Below are positions 1 through 9,723 of a stretch of 64,000 nt of DNA, piece after piece. Under the pieces are notes generated by a model. It worked only from the letters and a program-made list of their open reading frames with translations, was not told the DNA's origin and did no database searches. The DNA is taken from positions 186,001-250,000 of the forward strand of contig CAVPUH010000004.1 of assembly GCA_963708795.1 (NCBI GenBank), given 5' to 3'. How positions within the stretch are numbered: the stretch's first letter is position 1; each line of letters opens with the position of its first letter. The position numbers and the translations under genes are program-made. This DNA is from DAIQRJ01 sp963708795. GTDB taxonomy: Bacteria > Actinomycetota > Actinomycetes > Propionibacteriales > DAIQRJ01.

Positions 1-896
1 GGGTCGATCGTCTGCCCGTCCGCACTCAACGGCCTCGTCGGCCTCAAGCCCACCGTCGGTTCCATCACCGGTGCCGGCATCGTGCCGATCTCCCACCGCC
101 AGGACACCGCCGGGCCGATGGCCAGGTCGGTCCGGGACGCGGCACTCATGTTCTCCGTGCTCTCCGGTCAGCCCGCGGTCGAGCTCGACAGCGTCCGGGG
201 CCGTCGCCTCGGCGTCCCGCGCACCCCGCTCTGGGGTCATCATCCGGCGTCCGACGCCGCCGCCACCGTTGCACTGGAGGCCCTCGACGCGGCCGGCGTC
301 GTCATCGTCGACGACCTCGAACTGCCGGCGTTGCCCGACGACAAGTCGATCGGGCGCATCCTGCTGGCCGATCTGGTCGTGGACCTCCGGTGCGTACCTG
401 GCCACGCGTCCCGATGCAGCGGTGGCGTCCCTGTCGGACGTGATCAGGTTCAACCTCGAGCACGCGGACGTCGAACTCGGGCACTTCGGTCAGGATCTCT
501 TCACCCTCGCCGAGGAGTGGGCCGGCGAGGACGACGCCGACCAGCGCTACCGCGAGGCGCTCGACCGATGTGTGACGGCTGCGAAGACCGAGGGCATCGA
601 CCGGCTCCTGGCCGATCACCGGCTCGACGCCCTGGCCGCGCCTGCCTACCCGCCCGCCTGGAAGATCGACCTCGTCGACGGTGACCACATCGACGGCTCC
701 TGCTCGGGCTACCCCGCGATCGCCGGCTATCCCGTCATCAGCGTGCCCTGCGGCGCCGTCGACGACCTTCCCCTCGGGCTCGGGCTCATCGGGAACGCCG
801 GGTCGGAGCCGGTGCTGCTCGGACTGGCCGCCGCCGTGGAGGCCGCGCTCGGGCCGGCACCGCGGCCCGACGTTCCGTCCCGCCCGGGTGGGCTGA
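1..896 (+). CDS. Amidase (amidase signature family), C-terminal part, frameshifted
   Basis: This is the C-terminal part of an amidase-signature hydrolase; the N-terminus lies before the window. The first codons read GSIVCPSALNGLVGLKPT, which is the glycine/serine-rich signature carrying the nucleophilic Ser of the Ser-cisSer-Lys triad. It is followed by the usual DTAGPMARSVRD segment. The reading frame changes near 386-392, where removing one C of CC restores VVDLGAYLATRP. It probably changes again near 880-890, where removing one base of CCCGGG gives a short tail ending at TGA 894-896. Without the second correction the frame would run unstopped through the opposite gene otsB, which is not believable. 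The substrate is unknown. Confidence 0.75.
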
Positions 897-922
897 CGCC
901 CCGCGGCTGGGCAGCAGTGCGG

Positions 923-1768
923 TCAGTCGACGCCGTTGCGCAACGCGATCGCCAGATCGCGAAGCCACGACGCGACACCGCCGGGGCCGGAAAGCACGAG
1001 GTCGGCGTGCTCGGTCAGCTCCGTGACCTCGTCGGACCCGGAGCAGATCGCCAGCCCGGCACCGCCGCCCTTGCGGAACGCGGCGACCTCGTCGAACGCA
1101 GGCAGGTCGCCCAGATCGTCGCCGATGTAGATGACGCCCGTCGGTTGCACCTGCTCGATGAGCTCGTGCAGCGCCACGCCCTTGTCGATACCGGGCGGTC
1201 GCAGTTCGACCACGTAGCGGCCGGGTTCGACCGTCAGTCCCAGCCTGTCGGCGAGTGGGCGCAGGATCCGCTCGGTCTCGTCCGCCGCTTCACCCGGCTC
1301 GTCGGCGGGCCGGGTGTGCACGGCGACCGACCGGCCCTTGTCCTCGAGCGTGACGTCGTCGGGCAGCGTTCCGTCCTCGAGCCAACCACGGATGGTCTTC
1401 CTGGCCTCGTCGATCCCCGGGTGCACGGGCATGGCGACCACCCGCATCTCCGACCCGTCCCAGCGCTCGGCGCCGTAGTGGCCGAGCACCACGAGGTGAT
1501 GGCGGGCGACGGTCCCGCCACGGGCCGTGCGGGTGACGGCGATCGACGCGAGCCCGCTGCGGGAGGCGGCCACCCGAGCCGGTCGGCCGGTGACGATCGC
1601 GAGACAGGCGACCTCGGTGTCGAGCCGGGCGAGCACGCCGGGGATCTCCGGGTGTGCGGCCGCTTCCTCGGGGTTCTCCACGATGCGGGCGAGCGTGCCG
1701 TCGAAATCGAGCGCGAGCAGCACGTGGGCGGCATCGTCGGCAAAGGGCCTCAAGTCGACGCCGGTCAT
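923..1768 (-). CDS. otsB: Trehalose-6-phosphate phosphatase
   Basis: It dephosphorylates trehalose 6-phosphate to trehalose in the cytosol, the second step of the OtsA/OtsB route. The 281-residue product is a HAD-superfamily enzyme. Motif I DFDGTL is at about residues 21-26, with the nucleophilic Asp21 and acid/base Asp23. TGRP follows near residues 59-62, and the C-terminal metal motif is GDDLGDLPAF near residues 219-228. Length and motif order match actinobacterial OtsB. The partner otsA lies at 5739-7179 on the other strand, separated by the DUF3263 gene and a sugar-acid gene pair, so the two are not co-transcribed. The ATG start fits the family N-terminus. Confidence 0.92.
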   Translation of the reverse strand: MTGVDLRPFADDAAHVLLALDFDGTLARIVENPEEAAAHPEIPGVLARLDTEVACLAIVTGRPARVAASRSGLASIAVTRTARGGTVARHHLVVLGHYGAERWDGSEMRVVAMPVHPGIDEARKTIRGWLEDGTLPDDVTLEDKGRSVAVHTRPADEPGEAADETERILRPLADRLGLTVEPGRYVVELRPPGIDKGVALHELIEQVQPTGVIYIGDDLGDLPAFDEVAAFRKGGGAGLAICSGSDEVTELTEHADLVLSGPGGVASWLRDLAIALRNGVD

Positions 1769-1874
1769 GGCGCCGAGTCTGTCGGACCGGGCAGACCCGT
1801 GAGCCAGCGGCTCAGTCTTCGATACGAGAACCGGCAGAAAGCGGACGAACCATCACGTGCCGCGAAGTGGGTGC

Positions 1875-2213
1875 TCAGACTTCGATGCCGAGGCGACGCG
1901 CAGCCCGAGCCCGCTGACGGGTCGAGCGCAGCCGCCGGAGGCGCTTGACCAGCAACGGATCGAGCTCGAGCGCCTCGTCGCGGTCGATCAGGGCATTGAG
2001 AACCTGGTAGTACCGCGTGGCCGACATGTCGAAGTGGTCGCGGATCGCCTGTTCCTTGGCGCCGGCGTACTTCCACCACTGCCGCTCGAAGGCGAGGATC
2101 TCGGTGTCGCGCTCGGAAAGCCCGTTCACACGCTGCTGATCGACGGCGGTGTCGACGGGGCCAGAACTCACGAGCGTCTCCCTTCGGCGGGTCGAGTGCA
2201 CACGCTCAGGCAA
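1875..2213 (-). CDS. DUF3263 domain protein
   Basis: This small 112-residue protein carries the conserved actinobacterial DUF3263 domain. The core reads LSERDTEILAFERQWWKYAG, followed by KEQAIRDHFDMSATRYYQVLN and a basic tail rich in Arg. The middle segment looks like a helix-turn-helix (S-A-T-R-Y-Y-Q-V-L-N), so a DNA-binding role is plausible, but no function is established to my knowledge. It sits 106 bases upstream of otsB on the same strand and may share its transcript. The N-terminal 30 residues are poorly conserved and the true start could be one of the internal GTG codons. Confidence 0.8.
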   Translation of the reverse strand: MPERVHSTRRRETLVSSGPVDTAVDQQRVNGLSERDTEILAFERQWWKYAGAKEQAIRDHFDMSATRYYQVLNALIDRDEALELDPLLVKRLRRLRSTRQRARAARRLGIEV

Positions 2214-2311
2214 CCCTAGTGCTTCCGAACGCCGTTGAACTACACCGCTGTCATTCGGCGTCGGCGTGTTCCGGCCGTCCGGCTCGGTACGGGTCCAGTC
2301 CGCTGCGACGG

Positions 2312-2351
2312 GTCAGGGCCCGGCGACTCCACACAGTCGCCGGGCCCTGAC
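2312..2351 (-). terminator. Long perfect hairpin after the enolase-superfamily gene
   Basis: A perfect 17-bp inverted repeat (left arm 2312-2328, right arm 2335-2351) encloses a 6-base loop. It starts 24 bases after the stop codon of the gene ending at 2375 on the minus strand. There is no clear T-tract, which is common for terminators in high-GC actinobacteria. The perfect stem would work in both directions, also shielding the DUF3263/otsB unit from read-through. Confidence 0.75.
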
Positions 2352-2374
2352 AGCCTCGGATGACCCGGACGCGG

Positions 2375-3667
2375 TCAACTCCAGATGCGGTCGTGGCTCG
2401 ACTCGGGGTCCCAGTGCGACGTCTCGACGAAGAAGCCGGGTTCGCGCGGGTCGAGGAAGTCGTGGAACAGATCGTCGTTGATGTCGGTGAACCCGAGTCC
2501 CGGGGTGTGCGGGACGTCGATGACGCCGTTCTGGATCAACGGGCGCGGGAGGCCGTCGACGAGTTCGCTCCACCGCTCGACGTCGGCGGCGTGGTGCTCG
2601 AGCGCCGATGAAGTTCTCCGTCGCCGCGGCCAGTGGACGCTCGCCATGGTCGCGATCGGGCGTCGCGGCCAGGTGCAACGCCATGCCGACGCCGTGCTCC
2701 TGGGCGTAGGTCGCCGATCCTCTTCGTCTCGAGGATGCCGCCCGGCGTCGCCAGGTCGGGGTGGATGATCCGCGACCGCGTGCGCGTCGATCAGCGGCCG
2801 GAAGTTCTCGGCCAGGTAGATGTCCTCGCCGGTGCAGGTCGGCGTCGTGATCGAGCGTCGTGAGCTGGCGCCACTGGTCGGTGTACTGCCACGGGATCAG
2901 GTCCTCGAGCCAGGCGAGGGTGAAGGGCTCGAGCGCGCGGGCCGAGCCGGATGCACGAGTCGAGCGCGATGTGGCCGAAGTGGTCGGTGGCGAGCGGCAC
3001 GTCGTAGCCGACGATCGCCGCGCAGCGTGCGCCATGTACTCGACGAGGTAGTCGATCCCGGTCGGCGGTCACCTGGATCCCGGTGAACGGGTGCATGCGT
3101 CGTCGTCGTCTCGCGTGCGTCCGGCGGGGCGATCAGGGCGCCGGGGACGTCCCACGAGCAGGTCGACACCGAGGTCCATCTTGAGCATCGTGAAGCCCTC
3201 GGCTCCGGCGCTCGAGCAGCTTCTGCCCGAGCGCCACCGGGTCGTCGTCGGACGGCGTGTCGGCGTAACACAGGACCTGGTCGCGGAACCGGCCGCCGAC
3301 GAGCACGTAGGCGGGCACGCCGTAGGCCTTGCCGGCCAGGTCCATCAGCGCCATCTCGACCCCGCAGACGCCGCCGCCCTGCCGGCCGTGGTGGCCGAAC
3401 TGCTTGATCTTGCGGAAGAGCTTGTCGACGTTGCAGGGGTTCTCGCCGAGCAGGCGGCTCTTGAGCATCGAGCGCGTAGGTCTGGCTGGCGCCGTCGCGC
3501 ACCTCGCCGTAGCCGCTGATGCCCTGGTTGGTGTCGATCCGGATGATCGTCGACGGGAACGGCACGCCGACCAGGCTGGCGACGCGCAGGTCGGTGATGC
3601 GGAGTTCGGTGGGGGCGGAGAATCCGCTGACCTGGTTCGAGGCGAGCTCTGGGGTCTCGATGCTCAT
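2375..3667 (-). pseudogene. Mandelate racemase/muconate lactonizing enzyme family sugar-acid dehydratase, multiply frameshifted
   Basis: An enolase-superfamily enzyme, probably a sugar-acid dehydratase, about 430 codons long. It starts at ATG 3667 (MSIETPEL), overlapping the preceding stop as ATGA. The pieces line up in order across all three frames: the N-terminal cap (ELRITDLRVASL), GENPCNVDKLFRKIKQFGHH, the barrel Lys segment, ATDHFGHIALD, then LAWLEDLIPWQYTDQW and the ED pair of the next strand, ending in VIDVPHTPGLGFTDINDDLF. Asp, Glu and Glu at these places are the expected metal ligands. At least six indels lie between 2590 and 3470, yet the overall length stays a multiple of three. 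As written it is not translatable. Either the gene is recently broken or this stretch is poorly sequenced. Confidence 0.75.
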
Positions 3668-4540
3668 GCCGTGGACCCTGCCTTCTGTTCGGCGACGGCC
3701 GCGGTCGCCTCGGCCGCGGCGGCCCGTTCTGCCTTCCAGGCCTGGTAATCGGACTGGATGTCGTCCGCCCACACCCCGACGTCGATCTGCGCACTGGTGT
3801 AGACGCGCTCGCTCAACCGCAGCTTGCCGAACACGTCGCGGGTGCGGGTCTCCGCGCTCTGGGTGGCGACGTCGGCGGCCAGGTGCGCCGGGATGAACGA
3901 CACCCCGGTCGGGGTGCCGAGGACGACGTCGCCCGGGCAGCACCGTCGCCTCGTCGATCCGGATGACGAGGTTGATCCCGGCCAGGGTCACGTCGCGGAT
4001 CGGCGTCGGGTCGACGCCACGGTAGAAGAAGTTGACGCCCTCGAGCTCGACGAGCCCCTGGAGGTCGCGGACTCCGCCGTTGATCACGGCACCGACCTTG
4101 GTCCGGGAGGCGACGGCGGTACCGAGGTTGTCGCCGACCACGGTGCCCTCGATCACCTTGCCGAAGATGTCGACGACCATGACGTCGTTCTCCTCGAGCG
4201 CCTCGATGACCCAGGAGTTCTGCCGGTCACCCTCCTCGTGGCCCTCGGCGGCGCCGGCCTCGACCACGACCGCGTCGAAGTCGGGCCGGTGCGGGACGAA
4301 CTGCGCCGTGATCGCACGTCCGACGGTGATCGTGCCGGGATGCGTCTGCAGCCAGGGCGGCGAGGCGAACTGGCGCGGGTATCCGGCGTGCAGCATCGTC
4401 CCCCACGCTTCCTCGGTGGTGGCCTGCCGGAGCTCTGCGAGCACCTCGTCGGGCACGCGCGGACGGCCGTCGTCGAAGCGTTCGCCAGTCCAGAGCGGGG
4501 TCAGCGCGATCATGTCGTCACGGTTGGGGGCGATTCTCAT
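3664..4540 (-). CDS. RraA/HMG-aldolase family protein, one frameshift
   Basis: A RraA-like (dimethylmenaquinone methyltransferase-fold) protein of about 291 residues, a family that includes 4-hydroxy-4-methyl-2-oxoglutarate and sugar-acid aldolases. The typical core is GDNLGTAVASRTKVGAVINGG followed by VRD, with the catalytic Arg-Asp pair. The frame breaks at 3931-3937 (CCCGGG); removing one base gives LPGDVVLGTPTGVSFIP and the rest of the protein to TGA 3664-3666. The stop overlaps the start of the enolase-superfamily gene, so the two are translationally coupled. A dehydratase/aldolase pair for one sugar acid is the likely role. The N-terminal extension of about 70 residues is typical of the sugar-operon subgroup. 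Confidence 0.78.
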
Positions 4541-4737
4541 GAGCCCATCTCATCGGAGCGCGGGCGTCCGGCGCGACCGCCCCGGACCTGCTGGCCGAGA
4601 TCGGCCGACGAGGTCCTCGCAGGGCTCCTCGCACGAACTCGCAGGAATCGTGCGGAGTGGCCGGCGGCTACTGTGAGCAGCCCGCAGCGAGACGCCGGCC
4701 CGCGTGTCGTCACCCGAAGCGCCACAGGAGTACCTCC

Positions 4738-5742
4738 ATGAGTTCGGACCCGATCCGTTGGGGCATCGTGTCCACCGGCCATATCGCCGGCGTGTTCGCC
4801 GGCGACCTGCGCCTTCTCCCCGACCATCGGGTCGCCGCCGTGGCGTCTCGCACCCAGGAGAAGGCCGACGCCTTCACGGCCGAGTTCGGTGACGATCGAA
4901 CCCGGGCGTACGGCTCGTACGAGCAACTCGCGACCGACCCCGACGTGGACATCGTCTACATCGCCACCCCGCACTCCGAACACCATGCGAACGGCCGGCT
5001 GTTCCTCGAAGCGGGCAAGCACGTCCTCTGTGAGAAGGCGATGACCGTCAACGCCGCCGAGTGCGCCGACCTCATGGTGCTGGCGGCCGACCGCGGCCTG
5101 TTCCTGATGGAGGCGATGTGGATGCGGACGAACCCGCTGCACCACCGCCTCGTCGAACTCCTCGGGGACGGCGTCATCGGTACCGTCCGCGCGGTCAGCG
5201 CCGAACTCGGGTTCGCGGTCCCCACCGACACCCCGCACCGACTCCGCGACATCGACCAGGCCGGCGGCGCGCTGCTGGACATGGGCGTCTATCCGCTGAC
5301 GTTCGCGTACGAGGTGCTCGGCCGGCCCGACACCGTACAGGCGCACGGGATCATGGCGGGAGACGTGGACGGGACGGTCGCCGTCACCCTGGGGTACGGC
5401 GACGCCGTCGCGAGCGTGCAGACCTCGATCGATGCGAACATGCCGGCTCGCGGCATCGTGATGGGAACCGACGGGTGGATCGAGCTCGACGGATTCCATG
5501 CGGCGCAGGAGATGACGATCCACCGGGTCGATCGCGACGACGAGGTCGTCTCGGTCGTGTGGCCCGGGGCGGGCTACACCTACGAGGCCGAGGAGGCCGC
5601 CCGCTGTGTACGGGAAGGGCTGGCCGAGTCTCCGATGGTGCCGATGACCGACACCCTCGCGATCATGCAGCAGATGGACGGGATCCGCCGCCAGATCGGC
5701 ATGATCTACCCCCGCGAGCGATCGACCGGGGTGCCGGCGTGA
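4738..5742 (+). CDS. Gfo/Idh/MocA family oxidoreductase
   Basis: NAD(P)-dependent oxidoreductase of 334 residues. The N-terminal Rossmann part reads IRWGIVSTGHIAGVFAGDL, with STGHIA in place of the common GxGxxA. VYIATPHSEHH, then GKHVLCEKAMTVN with the catalytic Lys of the EKP-type motif (here EKA), are at about residues 75-105. The C-terminal part is the usual mixed-sheet domain. The ATG at 4738 follows an AGGAG ribosome site. The stop overlaps the otsA start by four bases (GTGA), so both are co-translated. That link to trehalose synthesis is seen in the sequence, but the substrate is unknown. Confidence 0.85.
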   Translation: MSSDPIRWGIVSTGHIAGVFAGDLRLLPDHRVAAVASRTQEKADAFTAEFGDDRTRAYGSYEQLATDPDVDIVYIATPHSEHHANGRLFLEAGKHVLCEKAMTVNAAECADLMVLAADRGLFLMEAMWMRTNPLHHRLVELLGDGVIGTVRAVSAELGFAVPTDTPHRLRDIDQAGGALLDMGVYPLTFAYEVLGRPDTVQAHGIMAGDVDGTVAVTLGYGDAVASVQTSIDANMPARGIVMGTDGWIELDGFHAAQEMTIHRVDRDDEVVSVVWPGAGYTYEAEEAARCVREGLAESPMVPMTDTLAIMQQMDGIRRQIGMIYPRERSTGVPA

Positions 5743-7179
5743 ACGACTTCGTCGTCGTCGCCAACCGCCTGCCGGTGGACCGGGTCGAGGCAGCCGACGG
5801 CACCACCAGTTGGCAGCGGTCCCCCGGCGGGCTCGTCACCGCGCTCGAGCCGATCATGCGCAGCAAGTCCGGTGCGTGGATCGGCTGGGACGGGAGCCCG
5901 AGCGATCCGGACGCCGAGATCGTCGAGCCGTTCACCGCCGACGGCATCGACATGGTGCCGATCGCCTTGTCCGCACAGGAGATCGAGGAGTACTACGAAG
6001 GCTTCTCCAATGCCACGCTGTGGCCGCTCTACCACGACGTCGTCGCGCCGCCGGAGTACCACCGGGCCTGGTGGGACGCCTACAAGGCCGTGAACGCCCG
6101 CTTCGCGGAAGCAGCCGCCGAGCACGCGAACCTCAACGCCACCGTGTGGGTGCACGACTACCAGTTGCAGCTCGTGCCGCAGATGCTGCGCCAGCGCCGG
6201 CCCGACCTGCGGATCGGATTCTTCCTGCACATCCCGTTCCCACCCACCGAGTTGTTCCAGCGACTCCCGTGGCGACGACAGGTGATGCAGGGTCTGCTCG
6301 GCGCGGACCTCGTCGGCTTCCAACGACCGGGTGCCGCCGCCAATTTCGTCCGGCTCTGCCGTTCGCTGCTGGGGCTTCGGACCCAGCGCAACGCGATCCG
6401 AGTCCGAGGACGATCGCACCGTCCACGCCAGCCACTACCCGATCAGCATCGACTTCGACGAGCTGGACGCACTGGCCCGGGCACCGGAGACGCAGGCGCG
6501 GGCCGAGCAGCTGCGCGCGGACCTCGGGCATCCCGAGCACATCATCCTGGGGATCGACCGGCTGGACTACACCAAGGGCATCAGCCAACGCATGAAGGTG
6601 ATGGACGAGCTCCTCACCGAGGGCCGCATCAGCGCCGAGAACACCGTGTTCATCCAGGTCGCGACGCCCAGCCGCGAGCGCGTCGAGCAGTACCGCCTGA
6701 TGCGCCAGGACATCGAGGCCCAGGTCGGCCACATCAACGGCGCGCACGGGCGGATCGGCCGCGCGCCGATCCACTATCTGCACAGCTCCTATCCACGCGA
6801 CGAGCTCGCGGCGATGTTCCAGGCGGCGACGGTCGCCTTCGTGACGCCGTTGCGAGACGGGATGAACCTCGTGGCCAAGGAGTTCGTGGCGAGTCGGTTC
6901 GACAACACCGGCGTGCTCGTCCTGAGTGAGTTCGCGGGCGCAGCCGACGAGTTCCGTCAAGCGCTGCTGGTGAATCCGTACGACATGGACGCCATGAAGC
7001 GAACCCTGGTGGCCGCGCTGCACATGCCGGTCGCCGAGCAGGTGAAGCGGATGCGCTCGATGCGGCGCCGGGTCAGTTCGTTCGACATCTCCGCCTGGGC
7101 GGACGCGTACCTGTCCGACCTGCGCTCCGAGTCCTCGCCTTCCGCCGAGGTGCCGGGCGGCCAACCGCGTGAGTCGTGA
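5739..7179 (+). CDS. otsA: Alpha,alpha-trehalose-phosphate synthase (GT20), one frameshift
   Basis: It transfers glucose from a nucleotide sugar to glucose 6-phosphate to give trehalose 6-phosphate, the substrate of OtsB. Family motifs in order: VVANRLPVDR at residues 6-15, GGLVTALEPIM near 33, WVHDYQLQLVPQML near 133, HYPISID, GIDRLDYTKGISQRM near 271, and DGMNLVAKEF near 373. The start is GTG 5739, which overlaps the upstream stop. The frame breaks at 6404-6405; dropping one C of CC gives NAIRVEDDRTVHASHYPI. The corrected length is 479 residues, normal for OtsA. Read literally, the product would be truncated before the glucose 6-phosphate-binding half, so a sequencing error is my preferred reading. 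Confidence 0.88.
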
Positions 7180-7200
7180 CGTGAGCCGCCCACGCACGAT

Positions 7201-7242
7201 GTCCGTCCGGTCCGTCCGGTCCGTCCGGTCCGTCGGTCCGTG
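7201..7242 (+). repeat. Short tandem repeat, GTCCGTCCG units
   Basis: Directly repeated 9-base units GTCCGTCCG (about three and a half copies) fill most of the 83-base gap between otsA and the next kinase gene. The copies are nearly exact. No promoter is apparent inside. It could be a slippage-prone microsatellite affecting the spacing to the GTG start at 7263. Confidence 0.6.
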
Positions 7243-7262
7243 CCGTCAGCACGCTGACACCT

Positions 7263-8684
7263 GTGGCGAGCTCCGCTAGCGACGCGGGTGTGCCCACACC
7301 CGTCATCGCCCTCGATCTCGGGACCTCGTCGGTCCGCGCGCTGGCCTGCGACGACCGCGGCGAGCCCATCGAGGGGATCGTGGCCAGACGTGCGGTGCCG
7401 CCACACCAGGACGCGACCGGAGCCGGCGAACTGGACCCGGCCCGGTACCTGGCCGCACTCGGTGAGTGCCTGGACGAGCTCCAGGCGGCCGGCACGATGC
7501 AGGGGGTGGCGACGGTCGCCACGAGCAGTCAGTGGCATTCGGTCCTGGCGCTCGACCCGCGTCGGCGGCCGGCCTCGCCCGCACTCACCTGGCTCGACAC
7601 CCGGGCCGTCGCCCACACCCAGCCGGCCGACCCGGACAGATACCACCGGAGCACCGGCTCCTGGGTCCATCCGCTGTACTGGACGACGAAGATCCCGTGG
7701 CTCACCGACCGCCTCGATCGTCGGGACCTCGCGTTCACCGGCATCACCGAATACGTCCGCGAGCAGCTGCTGGGCGCTCCCGCGATCTCGGTGTCGATGG
7801 CGTCGGGCTCGGGGATGCTCGACGTCGATTCCGGTCGATGGCACGACGAGGCGCTCGCGCTGGCGGGGATCGGGGCCGATTCGGTGCCCGAAGTCTCGGA
7901 GGAGCCGGCACGACTGCTCCCCGAGTTCGCCCGTCGCTGGCCGGCGTTGGCCGCGGCCGACTGGATGCCCGCGACCGGTGACGGCGCCACCTCGACGGTC
8001 GGAGCGGGCTGTGGGGACGCGACGACCGCCGGCGTCACCGTCGGCACCTCGGCCGCGATCCGCGTCGTGCACGAGGTCGGTAGCGAGACAGTGCCCGAAC
8101 TCGACCCGGCACTCTGGCGGTACCGCGTCGATGCCGACCGCATGCTCACCGGAGCCGCCGTGAGCTCGGGCGGAGTCCTGCACGAATGGCTGACCGGGCT
8201 GCTCGGCGACGTGCGTGAACCGGCGGACCCGCCCGGCGCCGCCTCGGCCGGGGTGTCGGTGATCCCGATGCACGCCGGCTCGAGGCCGCCGGTGACGATG
8301 CCCGCCGGCTCCGGTGTCGTGGCCGGGCTGTCGCTGCGAACTCGACCGGACGCGTTGGTGGCCGCCACCTACGAAGGTGTGGCGCTCGAGTTGCTGCGAT
8401 CGCTCACACTGCTCGATCGCTCGTTCGGCCGGACGCTGTCCGTCGTCCTGGGTGGCGGGGCCGTCGCCGCGTCGGCCTGGTGGCGCCGTGCCTTCGCCGC
8501 GACGTTCGCGCGAGACGTCCGCTACCAGGTGCATCCGGAGGTCGGCGCGCGCGGAGCCGCGTTGGTGGCGCTCGGTATGACGGCCGGCCCGCCGGACACT
8601 GCGCTCCCGCAGGTCGCGGACGAGATCGAACTCATGCGAGCGGCCGCCGATCGATACGACGCCGTCCGCCGGCGCACCGTCTGA
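7263..8684 (+). CDS. FGGY-family carbohydrate kinase, gluconokinase-like
   Basis: ATP-dependent sugar kinase of 473 residues. It has the two FGGY signatures: VIALDLGTSSVRALACDD at residues 14-31 (phosphate 1 loop) and a C-terminal SVVLGGGAVAASAWWRRAFA near 390-410 (adenosine motif). VTVGTSAAIRVV near 260 is the second phosphate loop. The overall pattern, including SSQWHSVLALD and TWLDTRA, is closest to gluconokinases, and the KDG kinase and KDPG aldolase genes just downstream fit a gluconate/ketodeoxygluconate role. This substrate is inferred, not shown. The GTG start has a weak ribosome site. It ends 46 bases from the convergent KDG kinase gene. Confidence 0.82.
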   Translation: MASSASDAGVPTPVIALDLGTSSVRALACDDRGEPIEGIVARRAVPPHQDATGAGELDPARYLAALGECLDELQAAGTMQGVATVATSSQWHSVLALDPRRRPASPALTWLDTRAVAHTQPADPDRYHRSTGSWVHPLYWTTKIPWLTDRLDRRDLAFTGITEYVREQLLGAPAISVSMASGSGMLDVDSGRWHDEALALAGIGADSVPEVSEEPARLLPEFARRWPALAAADWMPATGDGATSTVGAGCGDATTAGVTVGTSAAIRVVHEVGSETVPELDPALWRYRVDADRMLTGAAVSSGGVLHEWLTGLLGDVREPADPPGAASAGVSVIPMHAGSRPPVTMPAGSGVVAGLSLRTRPDALVAATYEGVALELLRSLTLLDRSFGRTLSVVLGGGAVAASAWWRRAFAATFARDVRYQVHPEVGARGAALVALGMTAGPPDTALPQVADEIELMRAAADRYDAVRRRTV

Positions 8685-8730
8685 CCCGGCCACCGGGCCG
8701 ACGTGGGCACCGCGCCGGTTCGAGCACGAT

Positions 8731-9723
8731 TCAGCGCAGGACGTTCTCCACCCCGCCGAGGAAGCCGAGCTCGGCCCGCCGCGGAGCACCCTCCCAGTCA
8801 CCCGACACCGACACGGCGAACGCACCGCAGATCGCCCCGCGCGCGAGCCGGTCCGCCAGCCCGAGCCCGTCCAGGCGAGCCGACAGGTACCCGGCGACGA
8901 ACGCGTCACCGGCACCGACGGGATCGATGCAGGTCACGCTCAGCGCCGGTACGGACGCCCGCTCGTCACCGTCACGCAGCCAGCCGGTGGCACCCTGGTC
9001 GCCGCACTTGAGCACGACCTCGCTCGCACCCGAGGCGGCCAGCAGATCGATCAGCCCAGAGACGTCCACGGTCCCCGGCTCGGATCCGGTGACGAGCTCG
9101 GCCTCCTCGGGACCGGCGAAGACGATGTCCGCGGCGCGGACGAAGTCCTGGAGGACCGACGTGGCCTGCTCGGTCGACCACAGCGCCGAGCGATGGTTGA
9201 CGTCGAAGCTGACGACGGCACCAGCCGCCCGCGCCAGCTGCATCGCCGCCAGCGCAGCGGCTCCGGCCGACGGGGACACGGCCGGCGAGATGCCGGTGAC
9301 GTGCACGAGGCCGGCCGTTCGGATCAGGTCCTCGTTCAGGTGCTCCGGCGTCAGCCGGGAACCGGCGAGGCCCTTGCGGTAGTAGTCGACGCGGAACCGG
9401 TCGAAGCTGCGGTGCTCACGCAGCATGGCGCCGGTCGGCTGCTCCGCGTCCCGGGTGATCCCGCTGGTGTCCACGCCCTCCCCGCGCAGCGTCGACTCGA
9501 TCAACCGACCCATCGCGTCGTCACCCACCCGGCCCATCCAGGAACTGCGATGTCCCAAGCGGGCCAGGCCGATCGCCACGTTGGACTCGGCGCCGCCGAT
9601 GGAGAGTCGCCCTTGCGACCCCACCCGCAGCGGCCCGGTGTCGTTGAACGCGACGAGCGCCATGGTCTCGCCGACGGTGACGACGTCGTGACCCACCGGC
9701 CCGGTGACCGCAGGCTCAGCCAC
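8731..9723 (-). CDS. kdgK: PfkB-family sugar kinase, probable 2-keto-3-deoxygluconate kinase
   Basis: PfkB/ribokinase-family kinase of 330 residues that probably phosphorylates 2-keto-3-deoxygluconate. GGAESNVAIGLARLG at residues 43-57 is PfkB signature 1. The C-terminal DPVGAGDAFVAGYLSA near 268-283 carries the catalytic Asp. TVGETMALV near the N-terminus is typical of KDG kinases. The GTG at 9723 is preferred because it overlaps the end of the KDPG aldolase gene by 8 bases and leaves a normal N-terminus; a longer frame upstream lies inside that gene. Pairing with the aldolase gives the lower Entner-Doudoroff segment: KDG to KDPG to pyruvate plus glyceraldehyde 3-phosphate. Confidence 0.85.
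   Translation of the reverse strand: MAEPAVTGPVGHDVVTVGETMALVAFNDTGPLRVGSQGRLSIGGAESNVAIGLARLGHRSSWMGRVGDDAMGRLIESTLRGEGVDTSGITRDAEQPTGAMLREHRSFDRFRVDYYRKGLAGSRLTPEHLNEDLIRTAGLVHVTGISPAVSPSAGAAALAAMQLARAAGAVVSFDVNHRSALWSTEQATSVLQDFVRAADIVFAGPEEAELVTGSEPGTVDVSGLIDLLAASGASEVVLKCGDQGATGWLRDGDERASVPALSVTCIDPVGAGDAFVAGYLSARLDGLGLADRLARGAICGAFAVSVSGDWEGAPRRAELGFLGGVENVLR

Noticed and set aside
71..1948. Amidase frame running on through otsB to 1948
   Set aside because: After about residue 275 the text loses amidase similarity and is the reverse of otsB; a second single-base error near 880-890 restores a normal stop at 896.
8685..8697. CCCGG/CCGGG hairpin between convergent kinase genes
   Set aside because: Five-base stem only; too weak to call a terminator.
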